DNA of 64,000 bases from Comamonas sp. Y33R10-2 (GCF_019355935.1 NZ_CP079925.1:2356001-2420000); one strand, 5' to 3'; numbered from the stretch's first letter, positions 26,198-36,162 are shown. Numbers and translations are program-made. The notes: generated by a model not told the origin, from the letters alone.

Positions 26198-27046
26198 TCA
26201 AGCGGCGGGCGCTATAACGTCATCTCTGGCCGCAAATGCCGATGCATCCACCAAGTCCCGGTAGGCATGCCAGCTGGCATGTCCTAGCAAGGGCATCACA
26301 AACAACAACCCCAGCAAATAGCTGCCAAGGCCTAGCAAAGTCAACAACACAATCAGCGCGGCCCACAAAGCCATAGGGCCGGAGTTTGCCAAAACCACGG
26401 ACCAGCTGGTCAACACGGCTTGGCGCACGGTCACTCGCCTGTCCAGCATCAGCGGCATGGCAACGATGCTGGAGGCAAAAATAGGCGCCGCTAAAAAGCT
26501 ACCCAAAGCGAGCCACTGCATAAACAGCTGCCCGTCTTTTGCCAGCACCACATGCGCAATAAAGTCTTGCAGTGTGGCGACGGGCACGGGCGACATCACC
26601 GTTATCAGCGATGCTGATATCAGCACCCAACCCGTAGCAGCCAGCGCCAGCAGTGCACCAAACCGCACCATGCACCAGTACCCGCCCTGAGCCGAAAAAC
26701 GCCCGCTTTGCCATTGCGTCCAAGTGCGGCGAATCAGGCTCCGGTTCGCGGCTTCACCGCGCTCAATGGCTCGGCTCATGGCATAGAGGCTGGTTGCCAC
26801 CAAGGGACCCACAACCAAGAAGCCAGACAAGGCCCCTGCCATCAACCAAAAACGATTGTGCCCCACGCTCAAGATGGCAAACCCGATCAAGATCAAGAAA
26901 AGGCCATGCATCAAGCTCAATAACGGCGCTTGCTTGATGTCACTGAACGCTTTGGAAAGCCACACCAATGGCTGGCTCCAAGCAATGGTGTGCACCGGTG
27001 CCAAAGGTGGCGTGGTGAAAAGACAGGCACTTTGGCAGCTAGGCAT
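26198..27046 (-). CDS. DUF2189-type integral membrane protein
   Basis: A 282-residue protein with about six hydrophobic segments in two clusters (residues 45-85 and 130-260). The opening segment WLSKAFSDIKQAPLLSLMHG and the RAIERGEAA loop are characteristic of DUF2189, a family without known function. The ATG at 27046, with AGGAA upstream, is preferred to a TTG at 27052. It ends 46 bp before the DUF2788 gene and may be transcribed with it. Confidence 0.8.
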   Translation of the reverse strand: MPSCQSACLFTTPPLAPVHTIAWSQPLVWLSKAFSDIKQAPLLSLMHGLFLILIGFAILSVGHNRFWLMAGALSGFLVVGPLVATSLYAMSRAIERGEAANRSLIRRTWTQWQSGRFSAQGGYWCMVRFGALLALAATGWVLISASLITVMSPVPVATLQDFIAHVVLAKDGQLFMQWLALGSFLAAPIFASSIVAMPLMLDRRVTVRQAVLTSWSVVLANSGPMALWAALIVLLTLLGLGSYLLGLLFVMPLLGHASWHAYRDLVDASAFAARDDVIAPAA

Positions 27047-27091
27047 GGGCAATTCCTATTCGCCGACCTGCGCTCATTTTTGTGCGTCAGG

Positions 27092-27841
27092 TCAACAATC
27101 TGCCAGCCCTTGGCACAACTGCCGCAGGCTGGCTACGGTGACATGGGGTTCAGCCCCTGCATGGGGCCATGCTAGCTGCTCGCGATTGAGCCATACCGCG
27201 TGCATACCCGCAGCCATAGCCCCTTGCACATCCAGCTGCGCATCGTCACCAATGTGCAGCACATGCTCTGGCGCCACACCCACGGCATCAGCTGCTACTT
27301 GGAAAAAACGCACATCAGGCTTGGCCATACCCGCGCCGCTGGCTGATAACGATGCTTTGAAGTGCTGACCAATGCCCACCACATTCACATCGGCATTGCC
27401 GTTACTCAAAGCCACCACCGGCCAGCGCTGCGAGAAAAATTCCAGCGCGGGGAGCGCATCGTCAAACAAATCCACGCGCTGGCGTGCGGTGAAGAATTCA
27501 GCAAACGCAGGCTCAGCAAGGGCTGGGTCATCACCCGCGCGCGTCAGCGCCAGCCGAATCGATTCGCGGCGCAGGCCACTCAAGTCGCCTTTTAAGTCTG
27601 GGCGCAGGCACTCCACCTCAAGGCGCAGAGCGCGCACCGTCGCGGTATCGCCCAGTTTTTGAGCGGTGCTGGGCGCATGTTGACTCAACCAGTTCAACAA
27701 AACGCCTTCAGCTTTGGCAATCGTGGGCCAAATAGGCCATAGCGTGTCATCCAGATCAAGACTGATGGCGCGAATTTTGCCGCTGGCGCGCAGTTGCTGC
27801 AACGTCGCTATGGCTGGGTGAATAGTGTCTTTGGCATGCAT
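27092..27841 (-). CDS. HAD-superfamily hydrolase (subfamily IA)
   Basis: A 249-residue phosphatase-type HAD protein. Motif I is LDLDDTLWP (near residues 28-36), motif II VALSNG, motif III the Lys in AKPDVRFF, and motif IV HIGDDAQLD. A helical cap sits between motifs I and II. It probably hydrolyses a small phosphorylated metabolite; substrate is unknown. The start is uncertain because neither ATG 27841 nor TTG 27865 has a clear ribosome-binding site. Confidence 0.87.
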   Translation of the reverse strand: MHAKDTIHPAIATLQQLRASGKIRAISLDLDDTLWPIWPTIAKAEGVLLNWLSQHAPSTAQKLGDTATVRALRLEVECLRPDLKGDLSGLRRESIRLALTRAGDDPALAEPAFAEFFTARQRVDLFDDALPALEFFSQRWPVVALSNGNADVNVVGIGQHFKASLSASGAGMAKPDVRFFQVAADAVGVAPEHVLHIGDDAQLDVQGAMAAGMHAVWLNREQLAWPHAGAEPHVTVASLRQLCQGLADC

Positions 27842-27936
27842 GCAGCAAGGATAGCGGCAGTTCAATGGGGGAGTTCAAAGGCAAAGTTCAAAGGCGCAAA
27901 GCTGCCGTACCTCTTCTTAGCTGACACAATTGCGCC

Positions 27937-29034
27937 ATGCCTTCACGCTTTGCGCCCGAACCCAGCTTCCGCCACGATCAATCCGCCCGCACCGGCATTT
28001 TGCTGTGCAACCTGGGCACGCCCGATGCGCCCACCGCAGCAGCAGTGCGGCCGTATCTGGCGCAGTTCCTCAGCGATGACCGCGTGGTCGAGATCCCAAA
28101 ACTCGCCTGGTGGCCGATTTTGCACGGCATCATCTTGCGCACGCGCCCGGCCAAGTCGGCCGCCAAGTACGCCACGGTCTGGCATGAAAAAGACGGCTCC
28201 CCCTTGCTGCACTGGACCACGCGCCAAGCCACGCTGCTGCGCGGCTGGCTGGGCGAGCGCGGCCACAACCTGCATGTGCTGCCAGCTATGCGCTATGGCA
28301 AGCCCTCCATCCCTGCGCAATTGGATGCCCTGAAGAAAGAAGGCTGCACGCGCATTCTGATTTTGCCGCTGTACCCGCAATACTCGGGCACGACCACGGC
28401 CAGCGTGTTTGATGCGGTGTATGACTGGGCCAAAACCCAGCGCCATATTCCAGAGCTGCGTTTTGTGAACCGCTATCACGACGATGCCGGCTACATCGAA
28501 GCACTGGCCCAGCGGATCGAGCACCACTGGCGCGGCCACGGCCGGGGCGAAAAACTGGTGATGAGCTTTCACGGCGTGCCCGAGCGCACGCTGCACTTAG
28601 GCGACCCGTACCACTGCGAATCACACAAAACAGCACGCCTGCTGGCTGATCGGCTGCAGCTCAACGCCGATCAATACCTGGTCACCTTCCAGTCGCGCTT
28701 TGGCAAGGCCAAGTGGCTTGAGCCCTATACCGAGCCTTCGCTGATTGCCATGGCCAAGGCCGGCACCCAGCGCGTCGATGTGGTCTGCCCCGGCTTTACC
28801 GGCGACTGCCTTGAGACGCTGGAAGAAATCAAGCAAGAGGCACGCGAAGCCTTTTTGCATGCGGGCGGCAAACAGTTTGAATACATCGACTGCTTAAACG
28901 ACAGCGCACCGTGGATGACGGCTCTTAGCGATATTGCCCAGCGCCATATGCAAGGCTGGCCCACCCAGCGCGAAGATGAGGCTGAGCTCCAACGTAGGGC
29001 GCAACGCGCCAAAGCAACGGGCGCTCAGCAGTAA
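27937..29034 (+). CDS. hemH: Ferrochelatase (protoheme ferro-lyase)
   Basis: A 365-residue ferrochelatase that inserts Fe(II) into protoporphyrin IX, the last step of protoheme synthesis. Key features are GILLCNLGTPDAPTA (residues 20-34), the metal-site His in VMSFHGVPERT, the signature FQSRFGKAKWLEPYT, and the acidic GFTGDCLETLEEI. The C-terminal tail is Arg/Ala-rich. It is divergent from the HAD gene. Confidence 0.96.
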   Translation: MPSRFAPEPSFRHDQSARTGILLCNLGTPDAPTAAAVRPYLAQFLSDDRVVEIPKLAWWPILHGIILRTRPAKSAAKYATVWHEKDGSPLLHWTTRQATLLRGWLGERGHNLHVLPAMRYGKPSIPAQLDALKKEGCTRILILPLYPQYSGTTTASVFDAVYDWAKTQRHIPELRFVNRYHDDAGYIEALAQRIEHHWRGHGRGEKLVMSFHGVPERTLHLGDPYHCESHKTARLLADRLQLNADQYLVTFQSRFGKAKWLEPYTEPSLIAMAKAGTQRVDVVCPGFTGDCLETLEEIKQEAREAFLHAGGKQFEYIDCLNDSAPWMTALSDIAQRHMQGWPTQREDEAELQRRAQRAKATGAQQ

Positions 29035-29123
29035 TTCGTTGCGGCATTTAGAGGCTTACCGAGTCAGGCAAGCCCGCCTCAGCAAGCCGCCCTGCGCAGT
29101 CACTCCCATCACTTCAGCAACTC

Positions 29124-29681
29124 ATGCGCTCTCTTTTTACTGCTGCGGCTCTGGCCGCGACGCTTACCGGATGTCTGCCGCAAGAGCCCAAGTCGTCCCC
29201 ACAGACCACGCCGACGCTGCCTGTGACGCAGTCCGTCGCCGAAGAATCCCCCAGCACGCCATCTCCAAGGCCGCCAGACTACGAAGAAACACCGCAGCCT
29301 GACTCCATCAGCCCGGATACGTCCGTATCGCAGGCTTCAGGGTACGCCGAAGCAGCAGAGGTGCAAGATCCCCATGCCGAGAGCGAACAGCCTTGGCTGG
29401 AAGATGGCAACCCGGTCACCATCACGCTAAAGCGCCCCTACGCCTACGGTGTGCAGGACTACATCATGATCATTCGCTCACGGGCCGATCTGCTGACTGT
29501 GAACAGTTTTGAGATCAACCGAGGCAATTGCCAGCACTCGGATCCTCACAAAGTGATGGTTCCAGTGGACATGCCCTTTGAGCTGAAGTTTGGACAGTCC
29601 AAAAAGATTCGCGTTCTGTGCGACAAGGTGATCGAAGTGACGATCGACACCCAGTTTGGCTCATACAAACTATCCGAATAG
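29124..29681 (+). CDS. Putative lipoprotein of unknown function
   Basis: A 185-residue protein with a lipoprotein signal ending in lipobox LTGC (Cys17). A Pro/Ser/Thr/Glu-rich linker covers about residues 20-85, then a compact beta-rich C-terminal domain begins at VTITLKRPYAYGVQDY and contains two Cys. I recognise no family. It stands alone between hemH and the LysR gene. Membrane attachment is well supported; the role is not. Confidence 0.75.
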   Translation: MRSLFTAAALAATLTGCLPQEPKSSPQTTPTLPVTQSVAEESPSTPSPRPPDYEETPQPDSISPDTSVSQASGYAEAAEVQDPHAESEQPWLEDGNPVTITLKRPYAYGVQDYIMIIRSRADLLTVNSFEINRGNCQHSDPHKVMVPVDMPFELKFGQSKKIRVLCDKVIEVTIDTQFGSYKLSE

Positions 29682-29727
29682 ACGCACGCACTCACGAACT
29701 GGCACAGCAAATGCTGCCTAAGCCGGC

Positions 29728-30708
29728 ATGCATATTCACGCTCGCTCCATTCGCTACTTCGACATGATTCGCCGCTGCGCCTCGATTCGAGAGGCTGCAC
29801 GCCACCTGCATGTGGCCTCATCGGCCGTTAACCGCCAACTGCTGCAGCTTGAGGATGAAATCGGCAGCCCATTATTCGAGCGCCTTAGCTCTGGACTAAG
29901 ACTGACTGCGGCAGGGGAAGCATTCACACGCCACGTCATCACGGTGCTGCAAGATGAGCATCGCCTGGCCACCGAGCTAGAGTTGCTGCGCGGCGTGCGC
30001 AAAGGCTCCGTCAGCGTGGCCGCTGTGGAGGGCCTGAACGCCGATTTGATGCCTGCCGTACTGACGCAAATGCACAGGCGCTACCCGATGATCCAAATTC
30101 ATGTGCGCACCTGCGGCTCTGATCAGGCAGCGCAAGCCGTGATTCAAGGGGATGCCGATGTGGGCATTGGCTTTTCCGTCAAACGCCACGAGCACCTGCG
30201 CCAATGCACCATGGGCCGCTTTGCGCTGGGGGCCATCGTGCCGCCCAAGCACCCTATTGCCCAACTAGAACGGGTGAATTTTTCTCAATGCGCAGCCTAT
30301 CCATTGATTTTGCCGACGCCTGAACTCTCCATGCACAGCCTATTGCAGCCACTGGTCTCGCACCACAAACGTGCATTGCAGGTGCTGCTGGAGACTTCGT
30401 CCATAGAGCTGGCCAAAAGTCTGGTCGAGCGCGGCGTGGGGATTTTCTTTCAAAGCCGTTTGGGATTGGAGCGTGAACTGCGTGAAGGCCGCCTCGTTCA
30501 TGTGCCGCTTGATACGCCAACGCCGCTGTACTCCGAGCTGGGCGTTTATGTGCGCGCGGGCCGCACGCTCCCCTCGGCACTCGATGCCTTCAACCACATC
30601 ATGGCCGATGCCATCGAAACCCGCGAAGACGATGAAAGCCTCGCCTTGCGCGCGGAAATTGCAGCGCCGCAAAAAACGCTGACCGAATCGCTTCTTGCGA
30701 AGGCTTAA
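29728..30708 (+). CDS. LysR-family transcriptional regulator
   Basis: A 326-residue LysR-type regulator. The winged helix-turn-helix is at residues 6-65 (REAARHLHVASSAVNRQLLQ, with LFERLSSGLRLTAAGE after it). The effector-binding domain follows from about residue 95. It lies 216 bp upstream of, and in the same direction as, the oxygenase, hydrolase, ABC and deaminase genes, so it is a good candidate regulator for them (inference). The C-terminal tail beyond residue 305 is longer than usual. Confidence 0.92.
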   Translation: MHIHARSIRYFDMIRRCASIREAARHLHVASSAVNRQLLQLEDEIGSPLFERLSSGLRLTAAGEAFTRHVITVLQDEHRLATELELLRGVRKGSVSVAAVEGLNADLMPAVLTQMHRRYPMIQIHVRTCGSDQAAQAVIQGDADVGIGFSVKRHEHLRQCTMGRFALGAIVPPKHPIAQLERVNFSQCAAYPLILPTPELSMHSLLQPLVSHHKRALQVLLETSSIELAKSLVERGVGIFFQSRLGLERELREGRLVHVPLDTPTPLYSELGVYVRAGRTLPSALDAFNHIMADAIETREDDESLALRAEIAAPQKTLTESLLAKA

Positions 30709-30924
30709 AGACAATCACCGCAGTCTCACTGCACTGCACCACAACCCCGCTGCACCGGCATTGTGCAAATTGACAAAAATCAATGCACCAATGGCGTGCA
30801 GCCCTTTTTCCATAAAGACTAGCTGCTCACTTTTTTAGATCACCCCGAGCCAAAAGCTGCGCTATTCAGCACCTGTAACGCTTTCTAAACTGAGAGCAGT
30901 TAATCAGTTTTTTGAAAGCGTTGC

Positions 30925-31878
30925 GTGAACTCATCCACACTCCCCATCATCGATATCAGCGGCCTGCGCAGCCCTGATCCCGTGGATCAGCACTTGGTCG
31001 CCGAGCAACTGCGCCAAGCCTGTGAGCAGCGCGGCTTTTTCTACATCACCGGTCACGGCATAGACCCGGCCCTCATCCAAAGTGTGTTTTCTGCCAGCCA
31101 GCTTTTTTTTGATCTGCCCATGATCGAAAAGCTGGCCGTAGACAAAAAACACTCCGTCTGCAATCGCGGCTACGAACCGCTCAAGGCTCAGACACTGGAA
31201 GTCGGCGCACCGCCCGACCTCAAAGAAAGCTTTTACGTCGGCACAGAAGTCGCCGCCAATGACCCGCGCGTGCTGGCCAAACGCTTTAACACTGGCCCCA
31301 ACCAGTGGCCCGAAAACATGGGTGACTTTCGCGGCGTCATGCAAAGCTATTACCAAGCCGCTTATGACTTGGGAGCCACCTTGGTGCGCGGCTTAGCGCT
31401 GTCGCTCAGCGTGCCGATCAGCCACTTTGACGGCTACCTCAAAGAGGCAGCAGCCACCCTGCGCCTGCTGCACTACCCGCCCCAGCCCGCCAACCCCGAG
31501 GCCGGCGAAAAAGGCTGCGGCGAGCACACCGACTTTGGCGGCGTCACCTTGCTGCTGCAAGACGATGCCGGTGGCCTGCAGGTTTGGGACAAAGTCAGCC
31601 GCAGCTGGATTGATGCGCCGCCCGTGCCCGGAGCCTTCACCGTCAACATCGGCGACTTGTTTGCACGCTGGACGAATGACCGCTATGTCTCCACCCTGCA
31701 CCGCGTCATCAATGTCTCGGGGCGCGAGCGTTACTCCGTGCCATTTTTCTTCACCGGCAACCCCCTGCACAAGGTGGAGTGCATTCCCACCTGCCTGAAC
31801 GAAGGCGAACAGCCCAAATACCCAGCCACCACGGTAGAGCAGCACCAAATAGAGTGCTATCGCCGTACCTACGGTTAA
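30925..31878 (+). CDS. Isopenicillin N synthase-like 2-oxoglutarate/Fe(II) oxygenase
   Basis: A 317-residue double-stranded beta-helix dioxygenase. The N-terminal DIOX_N part (ACEQRGFFYITGHGID) begins near residue 32. The Fe-binding facial triad is His201 and Asp203 (GEHTDFGG) plus His259 (STLHRVI). The RxS pair that grips 2-oxoglutarate is Arg269 and Ser271. The start is a GTG with only a weak ribosome-binding site. It probably hydroxylates or oxidises a small molecule imported by the ABC system downstream. The hydrolase gene begins 12 bp after its stop. Confidence 0.88.
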   Translation: MNSSTLPIIDISGLRSPDPVDQHLVAEQLRQACEQRGFFYITGHGIDPALIQSVFSASQLFFDLPMIEKLAVDKKHSVCNRGYEPLKAQTLEVGAPPDLKESFYVGTEVAANDPRVLAKRFNTGPNQWPENMGDFRGVMQSYYQAAYDLGATLVRGLALSLSVPISHFDGYLKEAAATLRLLHYPPQPANPEAGEKGCGEHTDFGGVTLLLQDDAGGLQVWDKVSRSWIDAPPVPGAFTVNIGDLFARWTNDRYVSTLHRVINVSGRERYSVPFFFTGNPLHKVECIPTCLNEGEQPKYPATTVEQHQIECYRRTYG

Positions 31879-31889
31879 GGCAGGCCCCT

Positions 31890-32672
31890 ATGAGTCACAC
31901 AAAACACATGGTGCTGATCCACGGCGCATGGCAAGGCAGCTGGGCTTTTGCAGCGTGGATTCCTTGGCTGCAGTCCGCAGGCTGGCAAGTTACCGCCGTC
32001 AACTTACCGGGCAACGATGCATCGACCCAGGATGAAAGTCAGGCCAACTTGGAAGGCTACACCGCCCATGTGCTGGGCGTTCTGGAGTCTCTTGATGGCC
32101 CGGCCGTCATCGTCGGCCACAGTGGCGGCGGCATGACAGCATCCCAAGTTGCGCAAGCTGCGCCTGAGCGCGTCAGCGCCGTGGTTTATCTGGCAGGAAT
32201 GATGCTGCCCAGCGGCATGAGTTTTGGCGATGTGATTGCCCAATGTCATGCCGCTGACCCCCACTTCAGCTACGAAGGCATAGGACCACATTTGCTCTGG
32301 AATGAGGAGCGCAGCGCCAGCAGCGTACCGCTTGATGCAGCTTTGGCACTTTTTTTGCATGACTGTCATCCAACAGCCGCCCTCAAGGCCGCAAGCCGTT
32401 TATGCCCCCAGCCAGAAACGGGCCGCAGCATGCGCAACCAGCTCACTTCAGAGCGCTTTGGCCTGGTGCCACGGGTCTATGTGGAATGCACACAAGACAG
32501 ATCCGTGACGCTGGCACTGCAGCAGCGCATGCAGCATCTCTCGCCGGGAGTGCAACGTATCCGCCTTGATTGCGGCCATGTGCCCCAACTGGCCTGCCCG
32601 CAGGCACTCACTGATGCTTTGCTGCCCGTTTTGAATGAAATCACCTTCCAGCCTTTGATTGACATTGACTAG
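31890..32672 (+). CDS. Alpha/beta-hydrolase (methylesterase/hydroxynitrile-lyase-like)
   Basis: A 260-residue alpha/beta hydrolase. The oxyanion segment is LIHGAWQGSW (residues 9-18), the nucleophile elbow GHSGGG places Ser78, the probable Asp is in TQDRSVT, and the His is in DCGHVPQL. These features fit the plant-type methylesterase group, so it may cleave an ester or amide of the imported compound. The ATG at 31890 is the first start consistent with the fold; the longer frame overlaps the oxygenase gene. Confidence 0.85.
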   Translation: MSHTKHMVLIHGAWQGSWAFAAWIPWLQSAGWQVTAVNLPGNDASTQDESQANLEGYTAHVLGVLESLDGPAVIVGHSGGGMTASQVAQAAPERVSAVVYLAGMMLPSGMSFGDVIAQCHAADPHFSYEGIGPHLLWNEERSASSVPLDAALALFLHDCHPTAALKAASRLCPQPETGRSMRNQLTSERFGLVPRVYVECTQDRSVTLALQQRMQHLSPGVQRIRLDCGHVPQLACPQALTDALLPVLNEITFQPLIDID

Positions 32673-32754
32673 CAGCTCATCAATTAATAGCAAAAAACTC
32701 TTTCGCTTTCACACTTTCTTTCGCACTTCGCCTCGCCCTGTTCAGGAGTTTTTG

Positions 32755-33765
32755 ATGACCCGCCACACCTCTTCTTTCAAGCCATCTTTCAAGTTCTCTG
32801 CCATCGCCGCCATGCTCATCGCCTGCGGCAGCGCCGCGCATGCTGCAGACAAGCTCACCGTGCAACTTGACTGGCTGCCCGGTGGCGACAAGTCCTTTGT
32901 CTACGCTGGCGTGCAGCAAGGCTTTTTTAAAGAGGAAGGGCTGGAGGTAAAAATTGCTCCCGGTCGCGGTTCGGCGGATGCGGTGACCAAGGTGGCATCG
33001 GGCTCTGCCGATGTGGGCTTTGGCGGCATCTCGGCGCTCATGATGGCCGCTGCCGAAGGCAAGATTCCCGTCAAGGCCGTGATGTCGCTGTACTCCAAGC
33101 AACCCGACGCGCTCTTCACTCGCGCCGACAGCAAAATCAAGAGCCTCAAGGACATGGAAGGCAAGACCGTGGCCATGCCCACCTTCTCTTCATCGAACGC
33201 GCTGTGGCCCATCATGCTGCAAAAAAATGGCGTGGATGCCAGCAAGATCAAGGTCGTCAAATCTGACCCCGCCACACTCGCCCCCATGCTGGCCCAAGGC
33301 CGTGTGGACGCCACAATCAACTGGGTAACCGTGGCACCTGCCTTCAGCACCGTGCTCAAGCAGACCCAAAAAAATTTGGCGGTACTGCCTTGGACGCAGT
33401 TTGGCTTGGATGGCTACGGCTGGTCAGTCATGGCCAGCGACAAGATCATTAAAGAGCGCCCCGAAGTGCTCAAGCGCTATGTGCGTGCGCTGACCAAGTC
33501 GCTGGAGTTCTCTATTCAGAACCCGCAAAAAGCGGCTGAATCGCTGACAGCCATGGTGCCTGAAGCCGACGCAGTCGTGATCAAGGCTGAGTTTGAAGCC
33601 TCCATCCCGCTGCTCAAAAACGAGATCAGCCAACGCGATGGTCTGGGCAAGTTTGAGCCCAAGCTGCTGGCCAACACTTGGGGCTGGGTTGCGCAGTCTA
33701 TGAACTATGACCTGAAAAAACTGGACCCCGAGACACTGGTTGATCGCAACTTTTTGATCAAGTAA
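32755..33765 (+). CDS. ABC transporter substrate-binding protein (NMT1/THI5-like, NitT/TauT type)
   Basis: A 336-residue periplasmic binding protein with an N-terminal Sec signal ending AHA (about residue 30). The mature start LTVQLDWLPGGDKSFVYAG and the GRGSADAVTKVASGSADVGF segment are typical of NMT1/THI5-like proteins that bind pyrimidine, sulfonate or nitrate-like ligands. The ATG at 32755 follows AGGAG. It is followed by its ATPase and permease. Ligand specificity cannot be read from the sequence; the neighbouring deaminase suggests a nucleobase-like heterocycle. Confidence 0.9.
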   Translation: MTRHTSSFKPSFKFSAIAAMLIACGSAAHAADKLTVQLDWLPGGDKSFVYAGVQQGFFKEEGLEVKIAPGRGSADAVTKVASGSADVGFGGISALMMAAAEGKIPVKAVMSLYSKQPDALFTRADSKIKSLKDMEGKTVAMPTFSSSNALWPIMLQKNGVDASKIKVVKSDPATLAPMLAQGRVDATINWVTVAPAFSTVLKQTQKNLAVLPWTQFGLDGYGWSVMASDKIIKERPEVLKRYVRALTKSLEFSIQNPQKAAESLTAMVPEADAVVIKAEFEASIPLLKNEISQRDGLGKFEPKLLANTWGWVAQSMNYDLKKLDPETLVDRNFLIK

Positions 33766-33857
33766 GACCCCAAGGCAGCGGCTCTGCGCCGCTGCCGCTC
33801 TTGTGCTTTTGTTTCTGTGCTTTTGTTCCCGTGCTTTTGTTTTTTTGATCGCCAGCC

Positions 33858-34637
33858 ATGCAACACGTAATCGATCTGAACGCGGTCACCCAGACTTTTG
33901 TCTCCAGCGACGGCAGTCCCGTCACGGCCTTGCAAGGCGTGGACCTGCATTTGCGCCGCAATGAATTTGTCTCGCTCATTGGCCCCTCTGGCTGCGGAAA
34001 ATCCACTATTTTGCGGCTGCTCGCTGGCCTGATTCGCCCCACCAGCGGCGAGGTTCGCATCTTCGATCTCCCCGTGACAGAGCCGCGCGATGAGATCGGT
34101 ATGGTGTTCCAAAAACCCACGCTGCTGCCTTGGCTCACTGTGCTGCAAAACATCACCTTCCCCATGCGCCACAAATACGGCCATGTAGAGATGAAGGAAG
34201 AGGCCCGCGCCCAGCAGTTGCTGAAAATGGTGGGCCTCAAAGAATTTGGCCATAAACGCCCGCACGAGCTATCGGGCGGCATGCAGCAGCGCGTGGCCAT
34301 TGCACGCTCCTTGCTACACGACCCCGACATTTTGCTGATGGATGAGCCTTTCTCAGCTCTTGACGCACTCACCCGCGACGAGATGAGTTTTGAGCTGCTG
34401 CGCATCTGGAACGAGCGCCCCAAGACCGTGGTCTTTGTGACCCACTCGATTCAAGAAGCCTTGCTGCTGTCAGACCGCATCGTCGTCATGAGCGCCCGCC
34501 CCGGCCGTGTGGCCGACATCATTGATGTGCCCCTGCCGCGCCCGCGCAGCATGGCCACGCTGGCCGACCCGGTGTTCAACGCAATGGCCAATGAGATACG
34601 ACTCAAGGTCTTTAGCAAACACCCCGAACCCGCTTAA
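33858..34637 (+). CDS. ABC transporter ATP-binding protein (NitT/TauT family)
   Basis: A 259-residue ABC ATPase with Walker A GPSGCGKST (residues 43-51), Q-loop VFQKPTLLPW, signature LSGGMQQR, Walker B ILLMDEPFSALD and the switch His in VTHSIQEA. It energises the importer formed with the binding protein upstream and permease downstream. The 92-bp gap after the binding-protein gene includes three copies of TGTGCTTTTG-like text, with no visible gene. Confidence 0.95.
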   Translation: MQHVIDLNAVTQTFVSSDGSPVTALQGVDLHLRRNEFVSLIGPSGCGKSTILRLLAGLIRPTSGEVRIFDLPVTEPRDEIGMVFQKPTLLPWLTVLQNITFPMRHKYGHVEMKEEARAQQLLKMVGLKEFGHKRPHELSGGMQQRVAIARSLLHDPDILLMDEPFSALDALTRDEMSFELLRIWNERPKTVVFVTHSIQEALLLSDRIVVMSARPGRVADIIDVPLPRPRSMATLADPVFNAMANEIRLKVFSKHPEPA

Positions 34638-34670
34638 AGCCCCACCTCTGCAGCCCATAAAGGCCACCCT

Positions 34671-35435
34671 ATGCCAGCCTTCTTACTACGTCACGCCTCG
34701 CTGCTTTTCTTCATTGTTGTTCTGGTGCTGTGGGAATGCGCTTGCCGCTTTTTGCATATTCCGGAATACATCTTCCCCGCGCCCAGCGCCATCTGGAGTG
34801 CCGCTGCCAACCTTGGCCTGCAGCGCTGGCTTGAGCACACGGCGGCCACCTTGGAAGTTGCCCTCATCGGCTATGCGCTGGCGATTGCTTTGGCCATTCC
34901 TTTGGCGATTGCCATTACGCGCTCCAAGCTGCTTTCAAAAATCATCATGCCTTGGCTGGTGGTCATCCAGTCGACGCCCATCGTAGCGGTGGCTCCCATC
35001 ATCGTCGTTACACTCGGCGCAGGCCTGCTGCCACGCGTGGTCATCACCACGCTGATTGCTTTTTTCCCGCTGGTCGTCTCTACCGCTTTGGGCTTGGCCT
35101 CGGTGCCGGCTGAGCTGGTGGAGCTGTCACGCTCGCTGCGCGCCACTACCAGCCGCCAGTACTGGCAAATTCGCATGCCGTTTGCCGTGCCCTATGTGTT
35201 CTCCGCCCTCAAGGTCTCCATCACCTTGGCGATTGTGGGTGCTGTGGTGGCCGAGTTTGTGGCCGCTGAAAAAGGCTTGGGTTATTTGATTTTGTTTGCC
35301 ACCTCTTCCTTCAAAGTGCCCGTGGCTTTTGCAGCACTAGGCTTGCTGGTGGTTTGCAGCTTGGTGCTCTATGGCGCCGTGCAGCAGGTACACAAACATT
35401 TTTTCCCCTGGAGTGAAACGGCCAACACTCCTTAA
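34671..35435 (+). CDS. ABC transporter permease (NitT/TauT family)
   Basis: A 254-residue inner-membrane permease with about six membrane segments. The EAA loop is readable around residues 140-170 (ELVELSRSLRATTSRQYWQI; 20 residues). It forms the channel of the importer. The first TM (LLFFIVVLVLWECACRF) is near residues 10-26. The ATG at 34671 lies 33 bp after the ATPase stop. Confidence 0.93.
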   Translation: MPAFLLRHASLLFFIVVLVLWECACRFLHIPEYIFPAPSAIWSAAANLGLQRWLEHTAATLEVALIGYALAIALAIPLAIAITRSKLLSKIIMPWLVVIQSTPIVAVAPIIVVTLGAGLLPRVVITTLIAFFPLVVSTALGLASVPAELVELSRSLRATTSRQYWQIRMPFAVPYVFSALKVSITLAIVGAVVAEFVAAEKGLGYLILFATSSFKVPVAFAALGLLVVCSLVLYGAVQQVHKHFFPWSETANTP

Positions 35436-35544
35436 GCGACTTTGGAGCAGCCCATGCACGTCATCTGCTGACCCGCTACCTGCTCTACCTGCTACCTGCT
35501 CGCTCAAACATCGCTCCCAACATCAAATACTCCAAGGATTTTTC

Positions 35545-36057
35545 ATGACCGATAAGACCTACCCTCCTCAAGGACTGACACCCACCGCCGAGCAAATTCA
35601 GCGCAACCTGCGCCACGCGCAGGCCGTGGCCGAGCGCGCCACGCAAATGGGTCACCACCCATTTGGTGCGGTGCTGGTGGGCCCCGATCAAGAGACTGTG
35701 TTGATGGAGCAGTGCAACATCGACACCGTCAACCATGCCGAGTCCACGCTGGCGCGCATGGCTGCCACCAATTACACGCCCGAGTTCTTGTGGAGCTGCA
35801 CGCTCTACACCAATGTAGAGCCCTGCTGCATGTGCGCAGGCACCGCCTACTGGGCCAATATTGGACGCGTCGTATTTGGCATGACTGAGCACCGCCTGCT
35901 CGAATGCACAGGCAGCCATGGCGAGAACCCCACCATGAGCGTGCCCTCGCGCTATGTCTTCGATCACTGCCAAAAGGCCGTGGAGCTGATCGGCCCTGTG
36001 CCCGAGATGGAGGCCGAAATCGCGGCGCAACAACAAGCCTTCTGGGCACAGCGCTAA
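35545..36057 (+). CDS. Nucleoside/nucleobase deaminase (cytidine-deaminase-like fold)
   Basis: A 170-residue zinc deaminase of the GuaD/tRNA-adenosine-deaminase group. The catalytic His-Ala-Glu is in NHAEST (near residue 67) and the two zinc Cys are in NVEPCCMCAG (near 94-103). A C-terminal segment rich in acidic residues resembles the part that closes the guanine deaminase pocket. It probably deaminates a purine or pyrimidine brought in by the upstream ABC importer. The ATG at 35545 follows AAGGA. It is last of the intact genes in this group. Confidence 0.88.
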   Translation: MTDKTYPPQGLTPTAEQIQRNLRHAQAVAERATQMGHHPFGAVLVGPDQETVLMEQCNIDTVNHAESTLARMAATNYTPEFLWSCTLYTNVEPCCMCAGTAYWANIGRVVFGMTEHRLLECTGSHGENPTMSVPSRYVFDHCQKAVELIGPVPEMEAEIAAQQQAFWAQR

Positions 36058-36162
36058 CCACATCACGTATCACGCATGGCCGATGGTTACGGCCAGCGTC
36101 ATTGCTGCTTGAATCCAGCACGCTGGTCATACCAACCAAGACACCGAGCCGCACAAACAGCC